In this document: positions 8,346-17,253 of the stretch, piece after piece
Layout of the letters: each line of letters opens with the position of its first letter
Numbering within the stretch: the stretch's first letter is position 1
Assembly: GCF_004768545.1 (NCBI RefSeq)
Contig: NZ_CP038636.1
Location: 682,001-746,000, forward strand
Direction: 5' to 3'
Origin: Cupriavidus oxalaticus
GTDB lineage: Bacteria; Pseudomonadota; Gammaproteobacteria; Burkholderiales; Burkholderiaceae
DNA length: 64,000 nt
The notes under the pieces: model-generated
Told to the model about the DNA's origin: nothing
What the model saw: only the letters and a program-made list of their open reading frames with translations
Databases searched by the model: none
Translations under genes and position numbers: made by a program

Positions 8346-8441
8346 ATGGACCCGAACCGCGATGCGGGTCATCCAAGCGGCTACCGGCCGAACGATGCCC
8401 CCACAAGGCGGCCACACAACCACTTTGCGGGGTCATCATGA
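8346..8441 (+). CDS. Possible 31-residue leader ORF overlapping hpf start
   Basis: ATG at 8346 opens a hydrophilic 31-codon frame (MDPNRDAGHPSGYRPND...) whose TGA overlaps the hpf start codon in an ATGA arrangement, hinting at translational coupling. No clear ribosome site other than GAGTGAAAAGCGT. Could be chance. Confidence 0.25.
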   Translation: MDPNRDAGHPSGYRPNDAPTRRPHNHFAGSS

Positions 8442-8658
8442 GAACGATGATCAGTTACCGGAACATTTCCGAGCGTTCCCATTCGGACCTGGAAGGCCTG
8501 ATCGGTAAGCTCGCCACTCGGCACCTCCGCCGGCATCTGACTCGGTGCCCCGCGGAGCTTATCCGGTTGCGTGCGACCTTGGATCGGAGTCGCCATCGCA
8601 GTCTCTACCGAGCCAGTCTCCGACTGGGGTTGCCAAGCACCATGCTTGCCGCTGACTG
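8438..8658 (+). pseudogene. hpf: Truncated ribosome-hibernation factor (HPF/RaiA, S30AE-like)
   Basis: The first 74 codons read MRTMISYRNISERSHSDLEG...LATRHLRRHLTRCPAELIRL...LDRSRHRSLYRASLRLGLPSTMLAA. This is the beta-alpha-beta-beta pattern of the S30AE domain, in which proteins bind the 30S decoding centre and dimerise ribosomes in stress. After LAADCQ the frame runs into the inverted 3' edge of a broken Tn3 transposase (from 8659), so the last third is lost. Assigned from the domain pattern and the stress-locus context; a 20-30 residue match is convincing but not decisive. Confidence 0.6.
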
Positions 8659-10455
8659 TCAGTTCGACAGCAGTTCGCCCACGGATTTCGCCCGGTGCCC
8701 GAGCAGCACCTCGCTAAAATTGGTCGAGGCGTCGACCTCCAGCAATAGGTCTGGGAACTGCACTTCGCCGATTGTCTTGTAGATCAAGTCGCGCGTGCGG
8801 CGCGGCTCATCGTCCTGCTCCAGCGCCACAATCGCCGGCAGGTGAAGCATGCCGTCGTCTCCAATTTCGATCTTGCCCTTAGCGGAGGCCTCGGCCACCG
8901 CAGCCACACCAGCACGAAGCGTATCCAGTAGCTGTTCGATGAAGGTATCAGCCGCGGCCGGCAGGCCCAATAGCCCGAGATACTTGACACGGTCACGCTC
9001 CCACTCCTTGGCAGGGATGAGCATTTGGTCGGCATCACGAAAGCGCATCGAGTGGTCAATCCATACGCTACCCCGACGCAGGCTATTTCGTAGCGACATC
9101 ATCGTGCAGGCAGAGAAGGCCTGATAGCCGCGCTTTGGGTCAGGATCATGGACGAGGTCATGCCACGCCGTGCCAACGCCGGTCTCCGTAAAGTCTTCTG
9201 GCAGAGCATTGAGCTTCCGTGTCTGCAGGTCGCGCCACGTCTTGAGGTTCGCAAAGCCGGGATCGTCTTCCCTGCCGCCGAATTCCAGGCCTTCCAGGCC
9301 CGACAGCAGAGCGTGAATCCGCTGATGGTCACCGGTCAACGCCGCGCGCACGTGTGACGCAAAGCTCGAATGCGCCGCGTCGGTGACGACGGCCAGATGC
9401 TCCAGGGCTTCATCCACTCGCTGCTCGGTCGACTTGCTCTTGTCTTGCAGGACGGCCTTGGCCCTGAGCGCCTGCTGCCTGTCTTCCACGGCGGAGCGGG
9501 TGTGCGTCAACTGCGCCGTGCTGGCCGCGCGTCGGAATAGATCCTGGCTGCGTCGGCTGGTCTGGTGCATCGCGATATCGGTGAGTTCCAGCAAACTCAT
9601 CCGTAGAAAGCACACCAGTTCAAGCGCCTGGGTGCTCTCCTTCAGTGTTTTGGTCTTGGCCGGGCGCCTTGCTTGCACCTTCTGTGCATAGGCACGCAGT
9701 TTAGGCAAAGCGATGTCATCCAGATTCCACTCATGCACAGCGAGGGACTTCAGGTAGCGGATCTTGTCCAGCGTTTCAGCGAGGTTCTTGGGGCCGTTGC
9801 GTCTGGAAGGCGCCTTGATCCACTCGAGGTGCGTTGCAGAGCCGTCAGCCCGTGGACTGCGGACGGATTCCATGCATTGCTGCAGCGTGGCCGCCGACAC
9901 TGCGCGGTTGACCGCTGCGAGCATTTGCGCCTCGTAGCTGGAAAATGCATGCCGTGCCAAGTTGGTGATCTGGCGCTGGCCGGGAATGAGGCGGCAGCGA
10001 TCGTATAGCCATCGCTGAGCGGTGGTGACAAGCTCATCCACGTCTGCCGCAGCGGCAGCTTGTACGCGGAGCATCTCTTGCAAAGCGGTCTGGCTGGTGA
10101 CATCGAACGGCTTGATGCCAAGGTGCTCCTTGACCCATTGCTGATGCTCGTACAACGTCGGACGTCGTTGGTACAGTGACTTCAGGCTGGCAATCGACAG
10201 CAACGGCGCGGAGAAAGCTTCGCACACGTACTGAAGGAGATTGCGCGGAACGACAGCAAACCGGTCCAACGGCCGACCGAAGGCCCGGAGGCAAACGAGC
10301 TGCAGGCCGACCGCGGCGAATCTGTCGGCCCGAAACCGCTCCCGTATTGCCGCGATGTCAGCACTGGTGAGCTGAAAGAACTGCTGCAGGTCAAATTCTG
10401 TCAAGCGGGCAGGCAACTCTTCCCTGCCAACGTAGCGATATGCAAATGCCGACAT
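8659..10455 (-). pseudogene. tnpA: Tn3-family transposase TnpA, C-terminal part missing
   Basis: About 598 codons remain of a protein that normally has about 980. The order matches the complete TnpA at 39,246 (YRYVGREELPARLTEFDLQQFFQLT, RRPTLYEHQQWVKEHLG, KTKTLKESTQALELVCFLR, LRRGSVWIDHSMRFRDADQMLIP, RTRDLIYKTIGEVQFPDLLLEVD). It stops at GELLSN, exactly where the intact relative continues with SLYGALMAHG; the catalytic DDE domain is gone. ATG at 10455 chosen. Truncation abuts the hpf fragment. The matching terminal repeat is at 10,571-10,608. Confidence 0.93.
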
Positions 10456-10570
10456 CTGCACTTTTTGGGGTGTCGTTCGGGTCAAAACTGTACGACAAGT
10501 GCTCGGATGGCCGCAATAACGTCAATGAATGGCTGCAACGCCACGCCAACAAGGGTCGGGGCTGATTGGG

Positions 10571-10608
10571 ATAACCGTATCAATCGGCAGGAAAAGGACG
10601 ATTACCCC
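10571..10608 (-). repeat. Tn3-family terminal inverted repeat (right end)
   Basis: Read inward from 10608 on the minus strand it begins GGGGTAATCGTCCTTTTCCT, closely matching the 38-bp ends of the transposon at 38,767-42,339 (GGGGTAATCGTACTTTCCGT). It lies 115 bp upstream of the truncated tnpA start, the expected place. The opposite end is not in the window. Confidence 0.8.
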
Positions 10609-10755
10609 AAGCAGGGGCCGCATGCCACTGCAACACGCGAGCCGAGCGTTTGCGCGGATCGCGACTACGAGGATCACGCCGACACGATCGAAGCTCACCG
10701 CGTAGCCGCCCTGCGGAGAGTCGGTTGCTCTTTACCAGCTAAATAGCAGGTGCTT

Positions 10756-11652
10756 TTACACGATCACGCCTTCAGGCAGATGATGGCCCCGCCGCTCCAG
10801 GTAGCTGCGGAAGTGTGCGCCGGTTTCCTGATGCTTAAGTGCATACTCGACGGTTGCCTTCAGGTAGCCGAGCTTGCTGCCGCAGTCGTAGCGCGTGCCC
10901 TGATAGCGATAGGCCAGCACCTGCTCCTGGCTCAGCAGCGACTGGATCGCGTCGGTCAGTTGGAACTCGCCGCCGGCGCCCGGCTTCAGCTCACGCAGGT
11001 GGTCGAAGATGCGCGGCGTCATGATGTAGCGGCCGACCACGCCGAGGTTGGACGGGGCCTCTTCCGGCGCGGGTTTCTCGACAATGCCCGACACCTTGAT
11101 CACACCTTCGGCCCACTCGCGGCCATCGACCACGCCGTACGAACGGCTCTGCTCCGGCGTGATTTCCTCCACGCCGAGCACCGAGCAGTTGTAGTGGTTG
11201 TATGTGTCCACCATCTGCTTCATCACCGGCGGGTTGCCGTCGATCAGGTCATCGGCCAGCATGATCGCGAACGGCGTGTCGCCAACCAGCTTGGCCGCGC
11301 ACAGCACGGCGTGGCCCAGACCGAGCGCTTCAGACTGGCGGACGTAGTAGCACTCGACGTTGACCGGCTTGATCGAGCGCACTACCTCCAGCAGTGCCCG
11401 CTTGTTCTTGGCTTCGAGTTCCACCTCCAGTTCGAACGCCTTGTCGAAATGGTCTTCGATAGCGCGCTTGGAGCGACCGGTGACGAAGATCATCTCGGTA
11501 ATGCCGGCGGCCATCGCCTCTTCCACGGCGTACTGGATCAGCGGCTTGTCCACTACCGGCAGCATTTCCTTCGGGCTGGCCTTGGTGGCGGGCAGGAAGC
11601 GGGTTCCCAGGCCCGCGACGGGGAAGACAACTTTGCTAACGCGACTCGTCAT
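10756..11652 (-). CDS. galU: UTP-glucose-1-phosphate uridylyltransferase
   Basis: 298 residues, full length. Catalyses UTP + glucose-1-phosphate to UDP-glucose + PPi in the cytoplasm, supplying sugar donor for the adjacent EPS locus. Diagnostic sequence: nucleotide-binding [17 protein letters not shown] (residues 9-25) with [25 protein letters not shown], the [10 protein letters not shown] segment and [10 protein letters not shown] near the C-terminus. Ribosome site AAGGGAG before the ATG. It is the last gene of the minus-strand EPS block, separated from the polymerase gene by 153 bp that carries a stem-loop, so it may also have its own promoter. Confidence 0.97.
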   Translation of the reverse strand: MTSRVSKVVFPVAGLGTRFLPATKASPKEMLPVVDKPLIQYAVEEAMAAGITEMIFVTGRSKRAIEDHFDKAFELEVELEAKNKRALLEVVRSIKPVNVECYYVRQSEALGLGHAVLCAAKLVGDTPFAIMLADDLIDGNPPVMKQMVDTYNHYNCSVLGVEEITPEQSRSYGVVDGREWAEGVIKVSGIVEKPAPEEAPSNLGVVGRYIMTPRIFDHLRELKPGAGGEFQLTDAIQSLLSQEQVLAYRYQGTRYDCGSKLGYLKATVEYALKHQETGAHFRSYLERRGHHLPEGVIV

Positions 11653-11705
11653 TTCAATTGCTCCCTTCTAAAGTTTGATAACGCTGAGACGGCCTTAGAA
11701 GATCA

Positions 11706-11728
11706 AACACCCCGGCAGTGCGGGTGTT
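11706..11728 (-). terminator. Stem-loop between wzy and galU
   Basis: AACACCC / CGGCAGTGC / GGGTGTT, a 7-bp stem between the end of the polymerase gene and galU. The following tract is only weakly U-rich, so attenuation rather than full termination is possible. Confidence 0.45.
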
Positions 11729-11805
11729 CATTCTTAGCTTTGACGCTGAGGTATTCCCCCCTCCGAGCCATTCAGTCTTGCGGAGTCAAAAACTTCATGA
11801 GTGGG

Positions 11806-12927
11806 TCAGTACCTTGGGTGGATGGGCCGAAACTCCGCTGGGCCGGGATTCATCTCCCAACTACCTTCCTCTCGTCGGGATGCCAGGCAGCAGTACAGGA
11901 TCAGTGGCGAAATCGACGTCAGATGGCGAAGAAAGGAACCGTAATCCGGTTCGAAGATTGCCTGCACACAAAGGAAACTGATCACGAACGACAACATTTG
12001 CCGGTGCTCGGCCGAACAGCGTGAGGGCATCCGCAGGATTCTGCGCCAGGAAGTGGCGAGCAAGCAGAAAGTCAGGAACAATCCTACGCCACCGGCAGCC
12101 TGCACCGGATTGCCCGACGTCAGCAGCGGAACTGGCACGACGAACGTAGCCAGAATGATGACGACATTCACGATATCAAAGACAAAGCCGCGCTGCGGTA
12201 GCGGCGACTCAATAAGCGACGCCACTTCCGTAGCCGATCTCCACTCGTTGCCCACTTCCCTCCCCAACGTTAGCCCACCGCCGAGATGCTTCTCGAATAG
12301 TACGGAAAGCAGCGCGTACGCCAGCAGAATCAACACCACCAGCCTGATCGGCCGCAGCGCCTTTTCCCCCAGCATATACAGCGCCAGCCATCCGGAAATG
12401 ATCAGCACCCAGTAGCCGCGGAAATAAAGCGCGAAGATGGCAGCCAGAATGGCCAGCATGGCGACGCGGGGCATTCCCGGTCTGCAGCAAAGCGCAAGGG
12501 CGACCATAACCAACACCACGATTTCTTTCGACGGCAACCCCGCATAGACGATCGATATCGCCATCCAGAACGACAACACCATCCATTCCAGGACCTTCAA
12601 CTCGCGAATCTGAGATGCCCTAATTGCAAGAAAGCACGCCGAAATCGCGGCAAACCAGCCCACGACGGAGAGCGACCACGCATCCAGCCCCGCCGCGTTG
12701 TAAAGCCAGGCATAGTTATCAAAGGAATCACCGAACATGGTCGGCGACTGGTCCTTTTCCATCCGCCTGAGCAGCTCGGTCTTGTCAAGCATGAAGCGTG
12801 CAGGCAGCAGGGATTCATGCCATAGCGCGGCAACCAAAAGCAATCCGGAGGACAGCAGCCATAGACCCAGGGACATGCCCGCACTGAGTTTCCTGCGGCT
12901 GCCAATCATGAATTTCACCACTCGCAT
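11806..12927 (-). CDS. wzy: Exopolysaccharide polymerase-like multi-pass membrane protein (Wzy-type)
   Basis: 373 residues with about nine to ten hydrophobic helices (LWLLSSGLLLVAALW, VGWFAAISACFLAIRA, MVLSFWMAISIVY, EIVVLVMVALALCC, MLAILAAIFALYF, LVVLILLAYALLSVLF, and more) and a larger soluble loop around residues 225-265. Wzy proteins have little sequence conservation; the call rests on topology, size and position next to wzx and wzc. It would polymerise undecaprenyl-linked repeat units in the periplasm. Start at the ATG following GGGTGAGCATCCG; a second in-frame ATG six codons in is an alternative. Short gap to the flippase gene suggests one operon. Confidence 0.75.
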   Translation of the reverse strand: MRVVKFMIGSRRKLSAGMSLGLWLLSSGLLLVAALWHESLLPARFMLDKTELLRRMEKDQSPTMFGDSFDNYAWLYNAAGLDAWSLSVVGWFAAISACFLAIRASQIRELKVLEWMVLSFWMAISIVYAGLPSKEIVVLVMVALALCCRPGMPRVAMLAILAAIFALYFRGYWVLIISGWLALYMLGEKALRPIRLVVLILLAYALLSVLFEKHLGGGLTLGREVGNEWRSATEVASLIESPLPQRGFVFDIVNVVIILATFVVPVPLLTSGNPVQAAGGVGLFLTFCLLATSWRRILRMPSRCSAEHRQMLSFVISFLCVQAIFEPDYGSFLRHLTSISPLILYCCLASRREEGSWEMNPGPAEFRPIHPRY

Positions 12928-12979
12928 CGGATGCTCACCCTACAAGTCATGACATCCACGGCCGAGGCGTGCCTTACCA

Positions 12980-14245
12980 TCAGCTTGTGCCCGGCTGCCT
13001 CTTCGCCAGCCGGAGCGCGGCCAGCACCCCCAGAGCAGCAAACACAGTCGTTGACAAACTCAACAGGGACGCGGCCACCTTTGGCTGCAAACTTCCCTGC
13101 CATGCCCAGGTGAATATGAGCAATATTGCCACCGCCGAGCCAAACTGCAACAGCAATTCCTGGCGCTGATCCCTGAATACGATAAAGATCTGCGAGATTG
13201 GCCCAAAGATAATGGAAGCCATAAACGACGGCGCGAGGATCGTAAAAAACGGAACCACGTCCCTCCATTTTCCGTCCAGCCCCTTCGCCACCAGCACATC
13301 GATGCCGACATAGGTCGCCACGGTGGAAAACAATGCAACCAGAGCCACCACCACCAGGTATTCGCCCGCTGTCCTGAACGCCGTCTTCGCACCTTTGCTA
13401 TCCAGCATATCGCGGCGCAAGACCGCCCCGATGCTTTGCGTGAACAACGCCACCGGGAACATTCCGACCCGATAAGCCAAAGCGAGCACGCCGGCTATCT
13501 CCTTGCCATAGAGCATGGGGATGAAAATCGGCACCGCATAGATGATGCAGGAATTCAATAGTATCGTGGGAAAACCATAGCGCGCAAAGGAATGATTCAC
13601 CCTGAAGAACCCGAACCCCAGGCGGACTCCCCTGGATTCAGGATACGAAACCGACAAGGGAATCAACCCAACCGTAATCAACACCGCCATAACCGCATGC
13701 CATTCAAAAACATTGGCCTGGAAGCGTTCATGAACCCCGAAGGAGATTGCGACTATCAGGAACAACAGGAACACCAGGTTCGGCACCAATCGCAAGACTG
13801 CCATCCGAACGTAGCGTTCATTGGTATTCAGCAAGTAGCCCAGCGCATTCTGCAAGAATACCGAGAACGCCATTGCAACCACTGCGAGCGAGACCTTCCC
13901 ATAAACAGGCAGGGCAATGGCGATCAAGATGACGGATAGCCCAGCCGCCAACGCACAGGCATGAACGAATGCCATCATGGCCGTTTCCGACTCGCGCGCT
14001 ACGCATGCCAGCTCATAGCGAAGCCCGATGCCGGCGCCGATGAACATTGCGATGGCCATCAGGAAACTGTACTGCCCGAGGTTAGCAGGTCCGAAAAACT
14101 TACCAATCAAGAACATCACCCCAAAATTCGCGCACTGACCTCCAACCACACCCGCCATGGCGATCAGCGAATTGCGGACTCTCGGCGCCTTTTTCTCGAA
14201 CCCCATTACCTGGGTTGCCCCCGCGCCAAGTCTTGACATGGCCAT
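12980..14245 (-). CDS. wzx: Polysaccharide repeat-unit flippase (Wzx/MOP family)
   Basis: 421 residues, twelve to fourteen predicted membrane helices, e.g. LIAMAGVVGGQCANFGVMFLIG, LGQYSFLMAIAMFIGAGIGLRYELA, SVILIAIALPVYG, FTQSIGAVLRRDML. The N-terminal FGPANLGQYSF resembles the opening of lipopolysaccharide flippases. Role: moves undecaprenyl-PP-linked repeat units across the inner membrane. Start set at ATG 14245, one base after the stop of the kinase gene, with GGAAGG upstream, rather than the longer open frame that would overlap it by about 100 bp. Translational coupling to wzc is likely. Confidence 0.88.
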   Translation of the reverse strand: MAMSRLGAGATQVMGFEKKAPRVRNSLIAMAGVVGGQCANFGVMFLIGKFFGPANLGQYSFLMAIAMFIGAGIGLRYELACVARESETAMMAFVHACALAAGLSVILIAIALPVYGKVSLAVVAMAFSVFLQNALGYLLNTNERYVRMAVLRLVPNLVFLLFLIVAISFGVHERFQANVFEWHAVMAVLITVGLIPLSVSYPESRGVRLGFGFFRVNHSFARYGFPTILLNSCIIYAVPIFIPMLYGKEIAGVLALAYRVGMFPVALFTQSIGAVLRRDMLDSKGAKTAFRTAGEYLVVVALVALFSTVATYVGIDVLVAKGLDGKWRDVVPFFTILAPSFMASIIFGPISQIFIVFRDQRQELLLQFGSAVAILLIFTWAWQGSLQPKVAASLLSLSTTVFAALGVLAALRLAKRQPGTS

Positions 14246-14246
14246 G

Positions 14247-16502
14247 TTATTTGTGCCTTCCGGCGGTTTCGGCAGTGCCGTAGGACACGTAGCGATAGCG
14301 TCTATACCTGGCACCATAGCTATACCGGAACGCCTTCGGATCGAGCCCATTGAAGATCACGCCCTTGATCGCCACCTTGGCATGGCGCAACTCATTTTCA
14401 GCCTCGGCGATTTCGTCTATCGTTGTCTTCCCAAACCGGGCGACCAGCAGGACAGTGCCGCACTGCGCTGCCAGGATTGCTGTATCGGTAACCGCCAGCA
14501 CCGGGGGCGTATCGATCAGCACAAGGTCGTAGCAACTACTGAGCGTATCCATCAGCTGCCCAACGCGCTTGCTCAGCAAGAGCTCGGCCGGATTCGGCGG
14601 TATGGTGCCGGTGGCAATCAGGTCCAGCCCTTCCGCCACCTCCCGATGAATAGCCTGCTCCAACTCAGCAGACCCCGTCAACACATCCGACAAGCCAGGC
14701 TCCCGGGCCTTGCCAAAATGCCGGTTGAGATGGCCCTTACGCGTATCGGCATCCACCAGCAGCACCCGCTTTCCGCCCGACGCGATAACCGCCGCCAGGT
14801 TGGCGGAAACAAACGATTTGCCCACCCCCTGAGTCGGGCCGCTAATGAGGACGCGGTTGTTGTCAGCATCGAGCGTGGCAAATTGCAGCGCGGTACGCAG
14901 GCTGCGCAAGCCTTCTATGGCCGGATCGTTGGGGTGCCGACGGGCCAGGAGGTGGTTCTCGCGCTTGCCGGAATCGCGCCTGCGGGAGTCGCGCTCGTCG
15001 ATGAGCGCCTCCTGCGCTGACGACAGCACCACATTGGCGTAGACATTCAGCCCCGTATGCTGCTCGATGACCTTCGAATCCGTGATGCCACCACGGAGTG
15101 CATTGCGGACGAAGGCCGCCACCACGCCTAAGACCACCCCAAGGAATGCTGCTGCGGCGAGAACTTTCAGCTTGCCCGGCTTGACCGGCTCTTCCGGCAC
15201 GGGCGCACTATCGACAAGGCGCACGTTACCGACCTTGCCCGCCTTTACCAACCTGAGCTGCTGCATATTGTTGAGCAAGCTCACATACAGCTCGTTGTTG
15301 ACCTTCACGTCGCGCATCAGGCGCAGGGTGTCCTGTTCGACGTTAGGCAAGGCCTTGATGCGATCGGTGACGCCGCCGACCTTGGCGCTGAGCGCAGCAA
15401 TCTGCTGACCTATCACGACGAGCACGGGGTGGCTCGGCGTGAAACGGTGCTCCAGTTCGGTTCGCCGTTGCTTGAGCTCCTGCAATCGCGTTTCCACCGC
15501 CACGCTTTCCTGCAGATAGGCCTTACCTTCTTCACTCAGGTCGAACGTACCGCGCTTGTTGCGCATGGCGTTATAGCTGGCTTCGGACCGCTCCAGTTCA
15601 TTCTTGAGTTGCGGCAGCAGGTCAGTCAGAAACAACAGCGATTTCTCGGCCTCGGCGGCCTTGCGCCTGACGTTTTGTGCCACATACTCGTCACCGATCT
15701 CGTTAAGTATGCGTGCAGTCAGGACAGGATTCTTGCCCTCAAGCGATGCGCCGATGACACCGCTTTGCTTGCCGCGCTCCGCGATACTGAGTTGGCGCCG
15801 CAACTCCTGCAGGGTCTTGAACTTAGACTTGCGCACGAGAGTGAACGCCGCGCCCGGTTTGGCCTTGAGCTCCGTCACCTCCAGCTGGATGACGCCAACC
15901 GACTGGGTAACCTTCAACGCTTCGCCGACGCGGCCTTCGATCGGCTTGTCGAGGTCCTTCTGCTCGACACGGAAGCCGCCATCGGCGAGCGCCACCAGGG
16001 TGAAGGTCTCCCCTTCCAATTCGACAGGGACTTCGAAGGTGGCGACGTGAATAGCCTCGCCGCCCCACACGTAACCACCGAACCCGCTAAGGCCTGGCTC
16101 GGAAAGACGCTTGTTCTTGCTTGCCAGAAACCTGCCGATCAAGGGAAAGTACTTTGGCTGCGCCTCGATATAGAGTTGCAAGTTCTCCACCGCCTTGCCA
16201 ACTACCATGCGCGATTGCAGGATCTCAATCTCGGCCGCAGCGTCAGCTTTGACATCGAACAGATTGGAGACATCGCCCAGCAAGCTCTTTGCATTGTTGG
16301 GACTGTCTTCGACCTGTATCAGGATGTCGGCCTGATAGACCGGCCGGGAAACAAAGGCGTATGCGGCACCGAGCGCAAGCACCACCACGACGACGCAGAA
16401 GATCAGCCAGCGATGCGCGACCACGACGTCCAGGTATCGGACGAGATTGATCTCATCGTCCTTCGACTGCGCAATGGAGAGATAGGAAGGGGTCCTGTTC
16501 AT
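14247..16502 (-). CDS. wzc: Polysaccharide co-polymerase / BY-kinase (Wzc/EpsB)
   Basis: 751 residues. An N-terminal Wzz domain with TM1 (about residues 33-53, WLIFCVVVVVLALGAAYAFV) precedes a periplasmic coiled-coil stretch (about 240-400, ELERSEASYN...RTELEHRF), a proline-rich P-x-x-P-x-x-P segment with TM2 (about 420-455), then a cytoplasmic tyrosine kinase. The kinase has Walker A GPTQGVGKS (~557), Walker A' VLLVDADTR (~582), Walker B LVLIDTPP (~660) and a tyrosine cluster at the C-terminus (YSYGARYRRYRYVSYG). It controls chain length and export through autophosphorylation, reversed by the neighbouring phosphatase. ATG 16502 was preferred to a TTG six codons upstream, although neither has a strong ribosome site. 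Confidence 0.96.
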   Translation of the reverse strand: MNRTPSYLSIAQSKDDEINLVRYLDVVVAHRWLIFCVVVVVLALGAAYAFVSRPVYQADILIQVEDSPNNAKSLLGDVSNLFDVKADAAAEIEILQSRMVVGKAVENLQLYIEAQPKYFPLIGRFLASKNKRLSEPGLSGFGGYVWGGEAIHVATFEVPVELEGETFTLVALADGGFRVEQKDLDKPIEGRVGEALKVTQSVGVIQLEVTELKAKPGAAFTLVRKSKFKTLQELRRQLSIAERGKQSGVIGASLEGKNPVLTARILNEIGDEYVAQNVRRKAAEAEKSLLFLTDLLPQLKNELERSEASYNAMRNKRGTFDLSEEGKAYLQESVAVETRLQELKQRRTELEHRFTPSHPVLVVIGQQIAALSAKVGGVTDRIKALPNVEQDTLRLMRDVKVNNELYVSLLNNMQQLRLVKAGKVGNVRLVDSAPVPEEPVKPGKLKVLAAAAFLGVVLGVVAAFVRNALRGGITDSKVIEQHTGLNVYANVVLSSAQEALIDERDSRRRDSGKRENHLLARRHPNDPAIEGLRSLRTALQFATLDADNNRVLISGPTQGVGKSFVSANLAAVIASGGKRVLLVDADTRKGHLNRHFGKAREPGLSDVLTGSAELEQAIHREVAEGLDLIATGTIPPNPAELLLSKRVGQLMDTLSSCYDLVLIDTPPVLAVTDTAILAAQCGTVLLVARFGKTTIDEIAEAENELRHAKVAIKGVIFNGLDPKAFRYSYGARYRRYRYVSYGTAETAGRHK

Positions 16503-16530
16503 AGCGGTACCGCGATGCAAGCAATACGGT

Positions 16531-16968
16531 TTAGCCGAGAGCCCTGAGGCGATTCACCCAGGCGCCAATGCCCTGCTGGATCAACTCGAACACCTGCTCG
16601 AAAGCCTGGCGCGGTTTGAAATAAGGATCCGGAATATCAACGTTGCCTGCCTCGCCGAGCCGGAACACCTTGCCAGATACTTGCGGGTACTGACGTTGGA
16701 CATCGGCCTTCTGGTCGCTGTCCATGACAAGGATGAGGTCAGCTTGGTCGGCGAGGAAGATGGTCAATTGCTGCGCCCGATGTGCGGAGATATTGACGCC
16801 TCGTTCTGCAAGCAAGCCCACGGCGATGGGATCCGCCGGCTCGCCAATCAAGGCGCCCAGACCAGCCGATTGAACGGACCAGCCTGGCAAGGCCTCGCGC
16901 AGGAGCCCTTCTGCCATGGGACTACGGCAGATATTGCCCTGGCAGATGACCAGTACCGAGCGAATCAT
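16531..16968 (-). CDS. wzb: Low-molecular-weight protein-tyrosine phosphatase (Wzb/EpsP)
   Basis: 145 residues. P-loop C9-QGNIC-R15-S (CX5R) and the general-acid motif DIPDPYF near residue 113 are intact. In EPS loci this cytosolic enzyme dephosphorylates the C-terminal tyrosine cluster of the partner Wzc kinase, allowing export cycling. It lies 28 bp upstream of the kinase gene on the same strand. Transcription probably begins in the 285-bp gap to the glycosyltransferase gene or upstream of that gene. No outer-membrane Wza gene is found beside it in this window, which is unusual for this arrangement. Confidence 0.96.
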   Translation of the reverse strand: MIRSVLVICQGNICRSPMAEGLLREALPGWSVQSAGLGALIGEPADPIAVGLLAERGVNISAHRAQQLTIFLADQADLILVMDSDQKADVQRQYPQVSGKVFRLGEAGNVDIPDPYFKPRQAFEQVFELIQQGIGAWVNRLRALG

Positions 16969-17253
16969 TTCAGGAGTCCCTCATACCAAGCGCCGGTTGT
17001 GCGCTGTGGTTCATTGGATTTGCCACGATTTTCTGCCTGTGCAGCCGGCAGCGTTGCACCAACTGGCTGGACACCGTGCGAACAGCACGCACAGCGTTCG
17101 AGCCTTCTCCGTGGAGCCTAGCAACCAGCCTGATGCACGGCCACCACGCTCCGTGTGATCTCCAACACTCGTTCCCGATGACACGCAGGCCCAGATCGAA
17201 TCGGCAGTACTGGCGTACCGCATAGCTAACGGCAATGCCGTCGATGCGCCCGG

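Noticed and set aside
10750..12024. Long plus-strand frame of 424 codons across galU
   Set aside because: It is the antisense shadow of galU and wzy; its His/Val/Arg-rich product has no domain pattern, while the minus strand gives a full GalU.
15429..16547. 372-codon plus-strand frame
   Set aside because: Antisense of the wzc kinase gene; no ribosome site and shadow-like composition.
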